Part shown: in pieces, positions 25,439 to 37,673 of the stretch
How the letters are laid out: every line of letters begins with the position of its first letter
Position numbering within the stretch: the stretch's first letter is position 1
Source: Carettochelys insculpta
Taxonomy: Eukaryota > Chordata > Testudines > Carettochelyidae
DNA: 64,000 bases
NCBI RefSeq assembly: GCF_033958435.1
Contig: NC_134148.1
Coordinates: forward strand, 11,324,501-11,388,500
Direction: 5' to 3'
The notes under the pieces: model-generated
The model's database searches: none
Seen by the model: the letters and a program-made list of their open reading frames with translations, nothing else
What the model was told of the DNA's origin: nothing
Made by a program: the position numbers and the translations under genes

Positions 25439-25855
25439 TTAGGCTATGTCTACACTAGCCGGCTACTTCGAAGTAGCCAGCACAATGTTGAAATAGCACC
25501 CGTTGCGTCTACACGCGCCGGGTGCTATTTCGACGTTGAGATCGACGTTAAGCGGTGAGACGTCGAAATCGCTATTCCCATCAGAAGATGGGAATAGCGC
25601 CCTACTTCGACATTGAACATCGAAGTAGGGTGTGTGTAGGCGATTTGCGTCCCGCTACTTCAAACTAGCGGAGTCCTCCATGGTGGCAATCAGCTGAGGG
25701 GTTGAGACGCTCTGTCTAGCCCCTGCAGGGCTCTGTGGTCTCTGCACTCAGCGGCTCTTAAAGCCGCAGGGACCCAGAAACCCCGTAGCAGGAAGCTGGC
25801 AGCGTGCATGCAGCAGCCCGGCCACGTGGTGTCCCTGCACTGCCAGAGGGACATC

Positions 25856-27397
25856 ATGACAGCCAGCCAGCCTCACGAGCGCCCCCAGAGCTCCCCCTCC
25901 GGGCCATCCCAGGGCTCCCAGGCCTCCAGCCGGCAGGGTAGGAAGCTGGGTCCTTCCTGGACAGACACTGAGCTCCGAGACCTGCTGGGGCTCTGGGGGG
26001 AGGAGGAGGTGCTGCATGTCATGGGGAGCAAGCGGCAGAATGCGGAGGCGTTCACCTGGCTAGCCGAGGGCCTGGCTGCCCGGGGTCACCTGCCCACACT
26101 TCTGACCATGTCAGGAGTAAGGTGAAGGAGTTGCGGCAGGGTTACGCCTGGGCCTGGGACTCAGCCAGCCGGTCTGGGGCTGCCCCCGCTGCTTGCCCCT
26201 ATTACTGGGAGCTCAGGGCTATCCTGGGCCCCCGGGGCACCGCCTCCCCCGAGCCACTCTTGACACCATGGCCGACGAGCCCCAGCCAGCCTCGGAGCTA
26301 GGGTCAGGACCGGAGGCAAGCTCTGCCCCCCCACGCCTACAGCTGGGACCCTCCACCCCAGCCACGGAGTGGTCCAGTGAGGAGGGGGAGCTGGTGCTGG
26401 ATGTGCTGTCCCGCAGCTCCAGCCGGGTGTCTGCCTCATGGGCATCTCTGGAGCCTGGCAGTGCACCATCAGGTACCTACCCCACAGGGCACAGACCCCC
26501 TGAGCATGGGGCGGGGGTACCACTTGACCAGGGGCCCCCCACATCCCCACAACATCCCAGCCTGACATGGCCCGGGCAATCCACAGCACAGGGACGGTGC
26601 CACAGCCACCAGTGCCCAGCAGCACCTCCACCCATGGACAGTGCCGTGCCCGACCCCCAGTGGGAGGGGAGAGGGGAGGACCACTGGAGGGGGCCACCCA
26701 CAGGATCACTGCACGCACCAATGGGGGATGGATGGGGCGGGGACACAGGCCCTTGGGGGGATGGGGGGTGGGCCACGGGTCAAGGCTGGGTACTCACGGC
26801 CTCCCTTCCCCCTTTCCCCCTATTTCTGCAGCCGCACCATCCGTCGTCCCCGACAACCCTCCCAGACCACCGGAGCACCAGCTGTCGGGGACACCGCCTG
26901 CCCCAGTCCGGGTCCACTCCCGGGGACAACACCGACGCAGCACCACCACCTACGACCCGGAGGTGGCTGCTGCCCTCCGGTGCCAGGCGGACCTCATGGA
27001 GTGGAGGCTCCAATTCAAGGAGCGGGAGGTCGCCTGGCGCCGGGAGGCCTGGCGCGAATTCATGGCTACCTTTAACCGGGTGGCTGATATCCTCGAGGAG
27101 CTGGTGGCCCGTCTGCCTCCCCCTGATGTCCTCCGTCCTGTGCTCCCCACCGCCCCGCCCACTGTCGTCCCGCCTGCTGTCGTCCCGCCTGCTGTCGTCC
27201 CACCCGCTGTCATCCCACCTGCTGCCCCACCCACCAGCTCCTCAGAGCAGGCGTCACCCGGGACCATGGACCCACCTCGGCCATACCTCCCCATGCTCCC
27301 AGCCCCCAGCCAGCCTCGCCATCGACCCCAGCTGAGAGGGGGACTGGCCAGCCGGATGCGACGGGGGTCGCGCCCTTCCACCCCCGCCCCACAATGA
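25856..27397 (+). pseudogene. Myb/SANT-like DNA-binding protein of Harbinger copy C, frameshifted
   Basis: The ATG at 25856 (MTASQP) is homologous to the copy D start; another in-frame ATG lies at 25808. The Myb/SANT-like domain is clear (PSWTDTELRDLLGLWGEEEVL, GSKRQNAEAFTWLAEGLAARG). A one-base deletion near 26090 breaks the frame and a second shift lies near 26260. The acidic segment EWSSEEGELVLDVLSRSSS leads to a donor at 26472. The acceptor TATTTCTGCAG ends at 26831. Exon 2 encodes QADLMEWRLQFKEREVAWRR, a helical region matching copy D, then a short VVPPA repeat (27163-27222) and a basic C-terminus, ending at 27397. Confidence 0.78.
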
Positions 27398-27703
27398 TGG
27401 GTCGATGGGTGGCCTGCCCACATCTCCCCCCTGTAAATAGTTGTCCCCACCCTTGCATATAGTTATTTATAGTTGACCCCCCGTTATAGTTTGTAGAGAT
27501 GTCCCCACTTTTACATAGTTATTATTTTCATTAATCTGTTCTTTTTGCTAATATTATTATTTATTTGCCAAAAAGAGGTGACATTTTTGTTTTTCTTGTA
27601 AATAATGACAGTTTTATTTTTCCCAAAACCTGTGTCCCGTGTGCTTTTGGTGAGGTGAGGTGTGGGTGCTGGGGCGGGGTGCAGGGATGGCTGGGGGGGT
27701 TGC

Positions 27704-28463
27704 TCACTGGGCCCCCTGGTGAAAGTACTCACTTAGGGCCTCCTGAACCCAGACCCCATCCTGGTGGGCCTGGCGGCTTGGGACGGCGGCTGGCTGGGGA
27801 TAGGCTGTTGCAGCCTCCTGTGCCCAGCCCTGCACGAAGGCCTCCCCCTTGCTTTCCATCAGGTTGTGGAGTGTGCAGCAGGCCCCCACAACCTGGGGGA
27901 TGTTTGGGAGGCCGAGATCTAGGCGTGCCAGGAGGCAACGCCAGTGGCCTTTCAGGCGCCCGAAGGCTCGCTCGACCACTTGTCGGGCATGGTTGAGGCG
28001 GGCGTTGTAGCGCTCCTGGCTGTTGGAGAGGTGGCCTGTATAGGGCCGCATAAGCCAGGGCTGGAGGGGGTATGCCGCATCCACCACAAGGCAGAGGGAT
28101 ATGGTGGTGGTATCCCCCAGAGGGATCTCCCTCTGCGGGATGTAGGTCCCCGCTTGCAGTCGGCAGCATAGGCCCGAATTCTGGAAAACGCAGGCATCGT
28201 GGGTAGAGCCGGGCCAGCCCACGTAGCTGTCTTGGAAGCGGCCATGGCTGTCGACCATGGCCTGCAGGACCACAGAGTGGTAGCCCTTCCTGTTGACATA
28301 GCGGCCACCACTGTGATCTGGGACATGGATGGGGATGTGGGTCCCATCAAGGGCTCCGAAGCAGTTGGGGAATCCCATGGCGGCGAATCCCTCGATGACC
28401 GCGTCCAGGTCCCCAACTCAGACGACCCTCTTCAGCAGCAGGGCATTGAGTGCACGCATCCCC
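27704..28463 (-). pseudogene. HARBI1-like DDE transposase exon 2 of Harbinger copy C
   Basis: Exon 2 begins after an acceptor at 28464 (minus-strand CACAG). An early in-frame stop lies near 28419, just before GDLDAVIEGFAAMGFPNCFG. Downstream the frame is open and retains all three catalytic positions: Asp in GALDGTHIPI, Asp in STHDACVFQNS and Glu in ARQVVERAFGRLKGHWRCL, plus the conserved ACCTLHNLMESKGEAF. Exon 1 with the DNA-binding region is deleted, so no functional enzyme is possible even though the catalytic domain is well kept. Confidence 0.88.
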
Positions 28464-28837
28464 TGTGCGGAGGGAACACGGGTGCCTGTGAGGGCCCCCC
28501 TCACCCAGGCCCCCCTCAAAGCCCCCCTCCTGAGGACCCCTGATCAGTCTCCGGTGAAGAAGCACGTAATCAAATTACCTTTCTTACATAAATTACATCA
28601 CATTTCTACTCACTTATGCAGTTCATGGATTACTTCTTTGGTATGCTTCCTGATGGCAGAAGCTGTTTCTATTCTTTCCTAGCAGCAGAGCAGGTTTTTA
28701 GCCAGTCTAATCAAAAAGGCCGTCAGCTGATGTGGTATCTCCTGTAAGACTGGCTGTATAAACTACAGATCAATTGTCCAAATGCCAAGCATTGTGTAAG
28801 AGAATGCCTATAGGACAAATGTATTGCTGAAAAAAAT

Positions 28838-28929
28838 GGTCTGAAGAAGTGGGTCTGTCCCACGAAAGCTCACCTAATAAACTATTTTGCTAGTCTTTAA
28901 AGTGCTACTTGACTGCTTTTTGTTTTGAT
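28838..28929 (+). repeat. SINE-type tail, copy 2
   Basis: GGTCTGAAGAAGTGGGTCTG through GACTGCTTTTTGTTTTGAT, with only a few differences from 22725-22814. It contains the CCCACGAAAGCTCACCTAAT block typical of sauropsid SINE/LINE tails. Confidence 0.65.
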
Positions 28930-29150
28930 AGTGTATAGACTCCACGGCTTCCTCTCTGTTACTGTTTGTAAGTGTTCAGATTGAATGTATTACAATGAAG
29001 TCTTGCTAACGCTGTATACATGACACCTATTCTGTCTTTTAAATAAAGCCAAGCTGTAAAGGAACACTGTGTTGCTGCATAAATCTTCATCTCTGAATAT
29101 CTTGCTGCCACATTTAATTATCTAAATCTCTCTCCATGCATATGCAGTGC

Positions 29151-29181
29151 TTTCTTCTTCTTCTTCTTCTTCTTCTTCTTC
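29151..29181 (+). repeat. (TTC)n microsatellite
   Basis: About ten TTC units in a row. They produce a spurious poly-serine open frame. Confidence 0.9.
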
Positions 29182-29199
29182 AACAAAAAAAGAGGAGTC

Positions 29200-30930
29200 G
29201 TTACTCAGCAGCCGGCTCCCTGCCCTCCATCCACAGCCAGTCCTGTGGCTGGGGTTGCTGAGGTGCCAGTGCTCAGTACCAGCAAGTACTGGCACGAAAA
29301 AAGCACTAGAGAGAGGAAGAAAGTGTCTTTCTTTTGGTGCTACATTTGTTCAAGAACCTTTCTTAAGCCATAAGAGCAACAACCACAGAATTTGGTAGGC
29401 AGCTTCTTCCTACCGTAGCTTAAAACAGCCAGGGGTTGGTTGTGCCTGGAAAGTGGGAAATACCTGAAATCCCAAGATTTCTCAGAACATGGAGAGGGAG
29501 GGACAACGTACTTCAGACTCGCTGCTGGGGACGGCAAGCTCAGGGAACAGCCATAGCGCGGAGTGACCACCGAGGACAGCTGCAGAAGGAAAACAATGGC
29601 CACATGGAGACAGGGCTCTGTGCCCTTCTGGGATAGGTAAGTGCCCCACTACACCCCACTTCCCAGCACACAGCCCCAGTGCTGCACAAGGGATAACTGT
29701 GCTGCCCTCCACAACACCTCCCAATTAGGCCTCCCTTGGAGACACTGGAGCCCTGGCCCTGCCCCCTCAAGCTCAGACTTGGGCCAGAGAGATCTGCCAT
29801 GGTCCCAGGCCCATAACCCCCAGGGGCCAGGGAAGAGAGCCAGAGCTGTGGCCCTGACCTTGCCCCCGCCACTGTCAGGGCCACCACAATAAAGCACAGC
29901 CCCAGCCCCCCAGCTGCCATTGTGCTGAGGCCACAGAAAAGAGCTGCAGCCCCAGAGCTGCCCCGGCTGCTGCTGTGCCCGGGCTGGGAAAAATAGCCAC
30001 TGGCCCAGCCTTGGATCCCTGCACCGCTATCCTTGTGGCTCCGGCCCCTCAGCCACTGTTGTCGGGGTCAGGAAAAAAGCACCTTGGCGCCAGCCTGGCA
30101 CGCCCTCACTCGGTTCAGGTGGGGGCAGGAGATGCCCCCGCCCCACTCAGCAAGGAGCTCAGTCTTCTGCAGAGGCTGGGGCTGCAGAAGCTGGTCTGGC
30201 TCAGCCCTCTCCCCCTGCCCACCCCAGAGATGCCAGGGCCATGAACTGTGACCTGGACCCCCGCAGGAGATGCCAGGGCCAAGCAGTACACCTGACCCCC
30301 AATGGACCAGCTCAACATGGCTACTGTGTCTGTCTCCAGCAAGACCCTGAGACCCTCCCAACCCTCTGCCAAAAGCACCCTCTCTGCGCTCCCCCAACCT
30401 CTGCCTGCACCCCCCACACGGAATCCTCGGCCCTTGTCCCCCACCGCCCTCACTCCACTACCTTCCACCCCAGCAATGTGCCCCCACCAACACTCCTCCT
30501 GTGACATCTGCACCCACTACCCCAACCGCTCAACCCTCACTACACTAACCCACTGCTTCCACTAAGCCTCACCCCACCCCCATCCTCTGGCCACAGTCTG
30601 TCCACACCCCACTCCTCTTCTAAGCCTCCCCTGCCTCCACCGAACCCTCAGGCCCCCAGCCCCTGCCCTCACTCTAGCACAGTCTACCCCTTTCCTCAGC
30701 CGTCTGCACACCAAACCCCTGGTGTGACATCTACACCCCTGCCAGACCCTCCTCACTCAGACCAAACTCAGCGCCCTGGCCACCCTGCGCTTGCTCCAGC
30801 ACCCACACTTGCGTGTCCTGAGCCCCCACCGCCCAAACCGCTGCCCTCACATCAGCACCACAACCACTACCCCCAGCACCAGCACACAGCAAGCCATCTG
30901 TCTCATCTCTGAGCCACTCTCAGACCCCCA
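29200..30930. repeat. C-rich low-complexity region, possible degenerate hAT-like repeat
   Basis: The stretch from about 29600 to 30920 is strongly C-rich on the plus strand with irregular CCCCCACC and CACCCC runs. GTGCCAGTGCTCAGTACCAG near 29262 resembles a dispersed repeat. Open frames here are Pro-rich by composition only. No gene is supported. Confidence 0.35.
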
Positions 30931-31671
30931 TTAATACAATCTTCTTTTTAAATTCACTTGCCAAAACCACAATCATTTGCACAAACCACATACTTTTTCC
31001 TTTTATTTTCCAAATGGGAGTCAAAAAAGAAACCCGAGTTCATTTAAATACCTGAGCCATGCTGGTTAAATTTGCTAGTTGTAAATATAAATGCAAGAGT
31101 CAAAATAAACACTACTACTATTTGTTAATAAAAAAAACTAGCCTTCTTTTCATTAAGAACCTCAGCTACAAACAACATCCTGAGATGTCTGTTACTCTGA
31201 AATGTTCCTAACTCTGAACAAAACGTTATAGTTGTTCTTTCAAACGTTTACAACTGAACAGTGATGTAATACAGCTTTGGAACTTTCCTGTGCAGAAGAA
31301 AAGCTCTGCCTTTAACCATCTTAATTTAAATGAAACAAGCAGAGAAACAGTTTGCTTATCTTGTCAAATGTTTGAAACATTCCCTTTGTTTCTTTGTGTA
31401 TTACATTTAACACAATACTGCACTTGCTTATTTTTGTCTCTAGATCTGGAATGCGTATTTCCATCTCAAATGAAGGGTGTGGTAGACATTTGTTTCTTAA
31501 TCCTGTGATTCTACAGCATACAAGTAAGTATTTTGCCAGCCACTGAAATGCAGTAAAGATAGCAGTGCAACAGAATAGTTAGCCCCTGGAAAGTCTCAGT
31601 GTACGGTAACATGCTGCATTAAAGAGAATGGATCTCTGCGGTCTCCTCTGGGGATAAATGATGATCTAATT

Positions 31672-32190
31672 CAAGCATGTCAAACATGCAGCCCAATCGA
31701 ATTTTTCTGCAGTCCACAACTACATATACCTCCATTGGCAGCTACAGCCTGGGGATCCCAGCTAGGGGAACCTCTGCAGCCCTGGGGTGGGAGCTGGCTG
31801 GAATGTGGAGCCACTCTGTCAGCTCCGGCCTCAGGGACCCAGCAAGGGGAACTTTCCCAAATAAAAATCACAGACTGTATTATATTAATTATAAATCAAT
31901 AAATTTATATTTAAAATTATATATGAACAAATAATTTTACACATCAAATTTTACAAACTATGAATAAAATTATAAAACAATAAAATTCACTTTAAGTATT
32001 ACAGTCTCAATTCAAATGATTGTATTATAGTCAAACAAGATCTGAAAATTTATAAAATATACCTAAAACATAATCTATAATAATAAATAATTGCAACTTT
32101 CTGATGGAAGTACATTTTCCTTGGCGGCCCTGAAAACTATCAGTTTTCATTTGTGCAGCCGTTGGTAGGCTTTGATTTTTGACATGCCTC
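31672..32190. repeat. hAT-like nonautonomous element with AT-rich interior
   Basis: The left end CAAGCATGTCAAACATGCAG and the right end TTTTTGACATGCCTC form imperfect inverted termini of the CAGGCATGTCAAAC type seen in hAT MITEs. The interior is a long run of TATAAAAT-like sequence. No clear 8-bp target duplication was found. Confidence 0.5.
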
Positions 32191-32514
32191 ACAAAATAGT
32201 TTGGCACTAGTTAACTAGTTAAGGAACACCAGGGCTTTATAAAAGGTTATGTAAGCTGAGGGAGGGCACATGGGGGAAAGAAGGCTAATTGGCTAGGAAG
32301 TTACTCCCTAGCTACTCTAGAGAACAGGGGTTATGCTTTGAACTCTCTAGAGACCTTGATTCAAGTGGAGAAAGCCATTCCCAAATGAGGACAAGAGGCA
32401 TTTCTTAAGGAAGGGATGCCTGTTAAGAGAGCCTCTCCAGTAAGGAATGGGACATAAGTTGGATTGATAGACTAATGTTAACTCAGATCCTTTCCTGTCT
32501 TACTAGGAGGTGGG

Positions 32515-32720
32515 GTGGAAATCTATTTGTTTACAGGCAGCACTCAGACTTAAAACACAATTGGTTCCTGAATGCTGCATCATAAGTCAAAATATTGTAA
32601 CTCAGAACTGCAATACGTCCCACTGGGAGACGGAGTATCATAAAGTCAAACCAATTGCCGTCAGTTCAGAAAAGCAAGAGCTGTTTGTCTTAAGTCGAAT
32701 GTTGCACAGTAGATGGCTGC
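32515..32720. repeat. Possible Tigger/mariner-like repeat remnant
   Basis: TTACAGGCAGCACTCAGACT and the CATAAGTCAAAATATTGTAA text look like the termini of pogo/Tigger-type MITEs, but the right end is eroded and no TA duplication could be confirmed. Confidence 0.3.
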
Positions 32721-32925
32721 CTGTAATGTTCTGCCTGTGGTTAAATATCTAGCCCTCTTAAAGGGTGCAGTTCAGTACACACAAGCTTCACTGGGCTCAC
32801 TGAAAACCCACTAGGGGAAACCTGTGGTAGAGATATAAGTGCAGCAGGCAGCCCCTGGAGTGCTCTAGGGTTGAGGGCCCCCTTAAATGCAGCCATTCAC
32901 TGAGGTAATATTTAAAAATAAGGCA

Positions 32926-33068
32926 GTCCTGTAGCATCGCAAAGACGAACAATTTTATTCATTAGGTAATGCGCTTTTGTGGGTAAGAAAGTGCATTACC
33001 CAATGAATAACATTGTAAGTCTTTAATGTGCTACAGGACTGCTTATTTATTTATTTATTTATTTTTGG
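32926..33068. repeat. Head-to-head pair of SINE/LINE-tail fragments plus (TTTA)n
   Basis: GGCAGTCCTGTAGCATCGCA near 32930 is mirrored by TGTGCTACAGGACTGC near 33020, with CATTAGGTAATGC and GCATTACCCAATG forming the centre. It is a fold-back of about 110 bases. A TTTA microsatellite follows at about 33037-33068. Confidence 0.6.
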
Positions 33069-33524
33069 TGAAGCTACAGACTAGCTTGGCTACCCCACTG
33101 AGATAACATGTTCCCTATGTTAAAAAGGGAAAAAATAAAAGTTTAAACCATATTTTATATTTTAACTATATATTTTATTTTGAGCTATATTTAATCTCTG
33201 TATTTTAACTTGGACCTTGTGTATTACTACCGATATTAGCAAAGAGTGAAGTTTATGTGAAGAAAGGCTGTTTTTGCACTGATCATCTGACCAAGTCAGT
33301 TATGACTGAGCTGGCTGATGTGGTTATTCATTGTATTAAGCTTTTATCCTTCTCTGGCTACGCTAGTTCCCAGAAATGTGGCAAGTGGTGCTTCTGCATA
33401 CAATTCAGATGATTAGTAAACATGCCCATCTGTTCAGTGTTTGACTCTCTGGGTAAAAGCAATTGACTGAGGGTGGTGTACAAGAGGTATATATGCTCAA
33501 GCAGACTCTGTCCTAAGTAAGAAG

Positions 33525-33615
33525 CAATCACTCACCCATGAGAGCTAATAAATGTGTTAGTCTTGAAGGTGTTACGCAGATGCTTGCTATTTGTGAATCT
33601 ACAGACGAACAGCTA
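33525..33615 (+). repeat. SINE-tail-like fragment
   Basis: CATGAGAGCTAATAAATGTG, TTAGTCTTGAAGGTG and CTACAGACGAACAGCTACCC resemble the tail and tRNA-like parts of sauropsid SINEs. Confidence 0.45.
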
Positions 33616-34136
33616 CCCATCAGGTGACTTAATTATACGTATTAAAAGACTTCTGATTTCTTCAAGAAATTCAAGAAGGCAACTGGATATGATTTACAAA
33701 AGCATCCAGAATTCTCCAGATTACACTGCATAATGCTACTGCCCCCTTAACCTGCATCTTCCCAAGTGTAATTTGCCTCCATAAAAATGTTAGACGCTTT
33801 CTGCCAAGGGCACGTGACCAATATAGGCAGAATTTTGCATTTGGGCCCCCAGACTATTGTACTTGCTTTTCTTTGGCATAAAGCGATTCAAAGGGAAGAA
33901 GCTACAAGCATGTGTGTGTGAAAAGCCTTCTGCGTTATGATGGAAATGCACAAATGTAACCGGTATAAAAGCTGACTAGCTCTATTGCCTCAGGCAGTTT
34001 ACTATGGACTTAACTAAATGTAAAGTGAGCAGAGGTTGATGCTCAGATGCAGTTCCTGGGCCAAATTCTCCGACAAGGGAAATGGGTGCAGTTCCATTGG
34101 CTCCTTTACTCAATTTCATTGGAGGACTTTTTAGTA

Positions 34137-34262
34137 TAAAAGGTCTCAGAGTTGGCCGTGTTTGTCTGTTTCAGCAAAAACAATGAGTCCAGTGACACCT
34201 GAAAGACTAAAAATGTTACTCAGGCAGAAGCTTTTGGTAGCTGCATCTCATTTCATCAGATG
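34137..34262 (-). repeat. SINE-like fragment
   Basis: Contains CTGTTTCAGCAAAAACAATG, GTGACACCTGAAAGACTAAA and AGCTGCATCTCATTTCATCA. These read in reverse as a SINE with a tail like that at 38600-38690. Confidence 0.45.
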
Positions 34263-35020
34263 CATCCAGAGGTGACTGGTCAAGGGGAATGCTGGTGGGT
34301 CACCAGCCATATGACCCTTCAACCATCCTGTGGAAGGGCCAGCACAACCCCCTCTGCCAGTCCTACCTCTCCCCACCATCGCTCCACCCCACCCTGCCTC
34401 TTCCCCCAACTGAGGAGGACTGGGGGACTAGCAGGGCGGCACCGGCATCTGGGTTCCACCACCCCGTCACACCTGCATTTACTGGCAATGGTGGGAGAAC
34501 TCAGAGCTCCACCCCCAGCCCACTCCTGCACCCAACTCTGGCTAAGATCACCCACCCCAAGCCCACGCCTGCACCCTCCCGTCTGCCTGCACCCCCCAAT
34601 TCCCATCCTGTTTCTGCAACCCCCCTCCCTCCCGCCTGCATCCTCCCTCCCTCCCACCTGCACCCCCCAATTCCCATCCTGTTCCTGAACCCTCCCTCCT
34701 GCCTGCCCACACCCTCCCAATTCCCATCCTGTTCCTGCACCCTCCCTCCTGCTCCCCCAATTCCCATCCTGTTCCTGAACCCTCCCTCCCGCCTGCCCAC
34801 ACCCCCCAATTCCCATCCTGTTCCTGAACCCTCCCTCCCACCTGCCCACACCCCCCAATTCCCATCCTGTTCCTACACCCTCCCTCCCACCCTTACCCCC
34901 CAGTAGAGAACCACACCAATGAAGTATCTTTTTTTTTTGTCCTGTTGCTCCTGTGGCCCCCAACTGATTTGTCTATGGGTCAGTGGCCCCAGACCCAAAA
35001 AGGATTCCCCACCCTTGTTG
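34262..35020 (-). repeat. hAT-like element of the same family as 54883-62044, with an internal minisatellite
   Basis: Read on the minus strand, the right margin gives GGTGGGGAATCCTTTTTGGG, GGCCACTGACCCATAGAC and AAATCAGTTGGGGGCCACAG. These match the left arm of the hAT element starting at 54883, where the same text is split by a second insertion. A C-rich tandem array fills the interior. The left end is not resolved. Confidence 0.5.
34590..34900. repeat. Minisatellite, unit about 40-50 bases
   Basis: The core CCAATTCCCATCCTGTT recurs at about 34597, 34668, 34718, 34758, 34807 and 34856, separated by C-rich CCCTCCCTCC and GCCTGCCCACACC text. Unit spacing is 71, 50, 40, 49 and 49 bases. Confidence 0.88.
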
Positions 35021-35309
35021 TAGGGGTCCCAATCCTTTCAGTAGCAGGAAGATGTCTAAGTAACAGAGGTGGGGAAGGATCAGACCTAGAGACTGAAAGT
35101 TGTCATGGGGAGTTTTTCACCTGATGTACTCGTTCCTAGTGATGGCTCTCAGTAGACATGAAAGTACATTATTTGAACACAGGTGTTTCAGTTCAGCACT
35201 GAATGACTCAGCTGCAGCAAAGGTGATGTTTGAGGTCTAGTTTTTGTGTTTTAATATGTTACTGTGAGATAGCTGTTGCTCACATTCACAAGTTAATCTT
35301 CCTCCCACT

Positions 35310-35765
35310 AGCCATGGCTACACTAGCCCTGGCCTTTCGGAAGGGGCATGGTAATGAGACACTTCGACAGAAGCTAATGAGACACTGCCATGAATATGCA
35401 GCATCTCATTAGCATAATAGCAGCTGTGCAGGTTTTGAAAGTGCCACTTTCAAAATGCACGCCACCTGTGTAGATAGGGGACTTTCAAAAGGACCCCCCC
35501 CCCGGACTTTGAAAGCCCCTTCTTCCCAAAACCTCTTCTTTGGTTTTTGGGAAAAAGGGGCTTTCAAAGTCGCGGAAAGGGTCCTTTCGAAAGGCCCCTA
35601 TCTACACAGGTGGTATGCATTTTGAAAGTGGCACTTTTGAAACACACATGGCTGCTATTATGCTAATGAGGCACTGCATATATATGACAGCACCTCATTA
35701 GCACCTGCTGAAGTGGCTCATTATCATGCCCCTTCCGAAATTCAGGGGATAGTGTAACCATGGCT
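35310..35765. repeat. Palindromic MITE, full-length copy
   Basis: Ends are CCATGGCTACACTAGCCC at the left and GGATAGTGTAACCATGG at the right. The arms mirror each other throughout: CACCTGTGTAGATAGGGG versus CCCCTATCTACACAGGTG, and GCATCTCATTAGCATAATAG versus CTATTATGCTAATGAGGC. The loop lies near 35530-35550. It could fold into one long hairpin. No coding capacity. Confidence 0.82.
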
Positions 35766-36502
35766 GTTCATTGATAATGTTATTTGTCCCTTGTGGAAAC
35801 TAAAATATGATAGACTTTGAAACTGGATAAACTTTGAAGGACAAGTTGGAGACCTATTACTACATGAATGGAAACAATTTTGGCTGATTGTGAGTTGGAA
35901 AAATAAATAAAACCAATAGGCTGCTACTGTGAGATCCTTCTCATTGAGATCAGGAAGGAATTTCCTGGGATTTTGTAGATTACAACCTCAAAATACCAGG
36001 ACTTTTGTTCAACAAGCGAGTGAGGGATTTTCCACGTAAGACTCCATGATGGTAAATTCACATTACTTGGTTTGGTTGCAGGCTTATTCCAAATATTGAC
36101 TTAAAAAGTGATCAAAATGAAAGTGGTGAGATCTTTAAATCCATAACTTAGCTTTGTTTGGGATTCTTTTTAACATGAAGGCTATTAAATTCCTGTAATA
36201 TAGTGCAGGATTGTAGCAACGACTAAGATATTTACAGGTATCTTTTTCCAAACACACATTCAAGGTATTGAAAGGCTTTGTTTACAGAAGATATTGAAGC
36301 TTCTTTTCATTTTATAAACTTACTTCAAGTTGAGGGTACATTGATACTGTTGCTCTTGGAAGGGCTGTATATTAAAATTACTTGACACACACATTACCAC
36401 TGCATAGGTTTTTTAAGGTGGTGTTTCAGGATGTGGCAGGGTCCAAACAAACTTAGAATTCCACTTATTCTTTAAGACAGCAGGGCTTTCAACTTTACAC
36501 AT

Positions 36503-36562
36503 TAGCTATGTCTACACTAGCCCCCGCCTTTTGAAAGGGGGATGCTAATGAGACACTTCCCT
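36503..36562. repeat. MITE left-end fragment
   Basis: AGCTATGTCTACACTAGCCC and AAAGGGGGATGCTAATGAGA match the left end of the MITE at 44860; the rest is missing. Confidence 0.7.
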
Positions 36563-37437
36563 GTTCATCTGTATGGATTCACATATACCATATGCATTTA
36601 GGGATTGACTTTTGGAAGGAATTCAGCAGTTTTCATTCTTTGTGAGTGCATTGGCTTATTTGCAAAAAGTGCTAGCAGTTTGCTGTCTGAGAGCTAATAC
36701 TTTGTGGTATGTAATTAGTATGTCACAGAAGCAGAGTTACATAACACATACACTTAAACTGTATTCAGTAATCAGTTTGGGCCATAACATAGCCCAAACT
36801 ACTGATGAACAAAGATAGCAAATCTGGGCGGAAGAAAAGTACTCCTTTGGCTCATGCCTTAGGCTAACCACTTCCTGCTGCCTCACTGGCACAATGTCTA
36901 ATTCCACCCACTCATATCTCTCACTACCATGTACTTTGAACATTCTAGCTAGGCAGAACATAACTGTATTGTCTTCATAACTCAGAAGCACACATTGTTT
37001 ATCCACACGTTTTTGGGGTTTAAGGATAAGATATTAATGCTCTGCCTAGCTGGAAGGTTTGAAATGCTCAGTGGAGAAAGCTGTGAGCAGGAGGGTATGA
37101 TAAGGCTGAGAACCACCGTTTTTTATTATAATTTTGTATATCTCCAAGGCTGAATGTAAGAGAATGAAGAAATTCCAGAACAAAACTAAGTCTGCTCTCA
37201 GATCTCCTTGACAGAGCATGGATTTGATGTTTCACTCTCCCCACGGGTCTATCATGGTAGAGAGAATAAGCATAAAACTATCAATACATACAAGAGTGGC
37301 AATTTTCCTTTTAATTATAGGATGGGAATCTGTTAGTTATCTGTAGCTAGAAAAGGCAAGAGGAAGAAAAAAGGGTAACTCATAACAACTCCTAAGTAAA
37401 ATCACTTTCACTGCATACTCTTGTACAACACTGAGGG

Positions 37438-37673
37438 TGCATCTACACTAGGAACTAACTTTGAAGTTAACTTCAAAGTTAGGCATTACATCAAAGTAGC
37501 CAGCAAAGAGTCTACACACATTTTCCCTTACTTTGAGGTTAACTTCGAAGAAGGAAGTCCAACTTCAAAGTCCTTACTCCATTCCCAGGAAGTTTAACTT
37601 TGCAGTAGGGTGTGTGTGTGTAGACTAGCACAGTAAGCAACTTTGAAGTTATTTTTGTAGTGTAGACACAGCC
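37438..37673. repeat. Short Harbinger-like MITE
   Basis: Ends are GGTGCATCTACACTAGG and TGTAGTGTAGACACAGCC. The interior carries AACTTTGAAGTTAACTTCAA-type palindromes, a relative of the ACTTCGAAGT motifs of the other elements but with CG lost. Confidence 0.7.

Larger units (their letters stand above)
25442..28545. mobile_element. PIF/Harbinger DNA transposon, copy C, right end missing
   Basis: The left end is GGCTATGTCTACACTAGCC preceded by TTA at 25439-25441. The subterminal region has ACTTCGAAGTAGC-type palindromes like copy D. The Myb gene and the second transposase exon are present, but the sequence leaves the element soon after the acceptor of transposase exon 2. Transposase exon 1 and the right terminus are absent, so the copy was truncated by deletion. 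Confidence 0.8.

Noticed and set aside
29147..29398. Open frame beginning with a serine run
   Set aside because: The run is the TTC microsatellite; the remainder has no recognisable domain or splice context.
34289..34906. 205-codon proline-rich frame
   Set aside because: Produced by the C-rich minisatellite, whose unit lengths are not multiples of three.
35310..35765. Hairpin as a microRNA or CRISPR-like repeat
   Set aside because: The arms extend to terminal inverted repeats and recur elsewhere as a MITE; there are no regularly spaced repeats with unique spacers.
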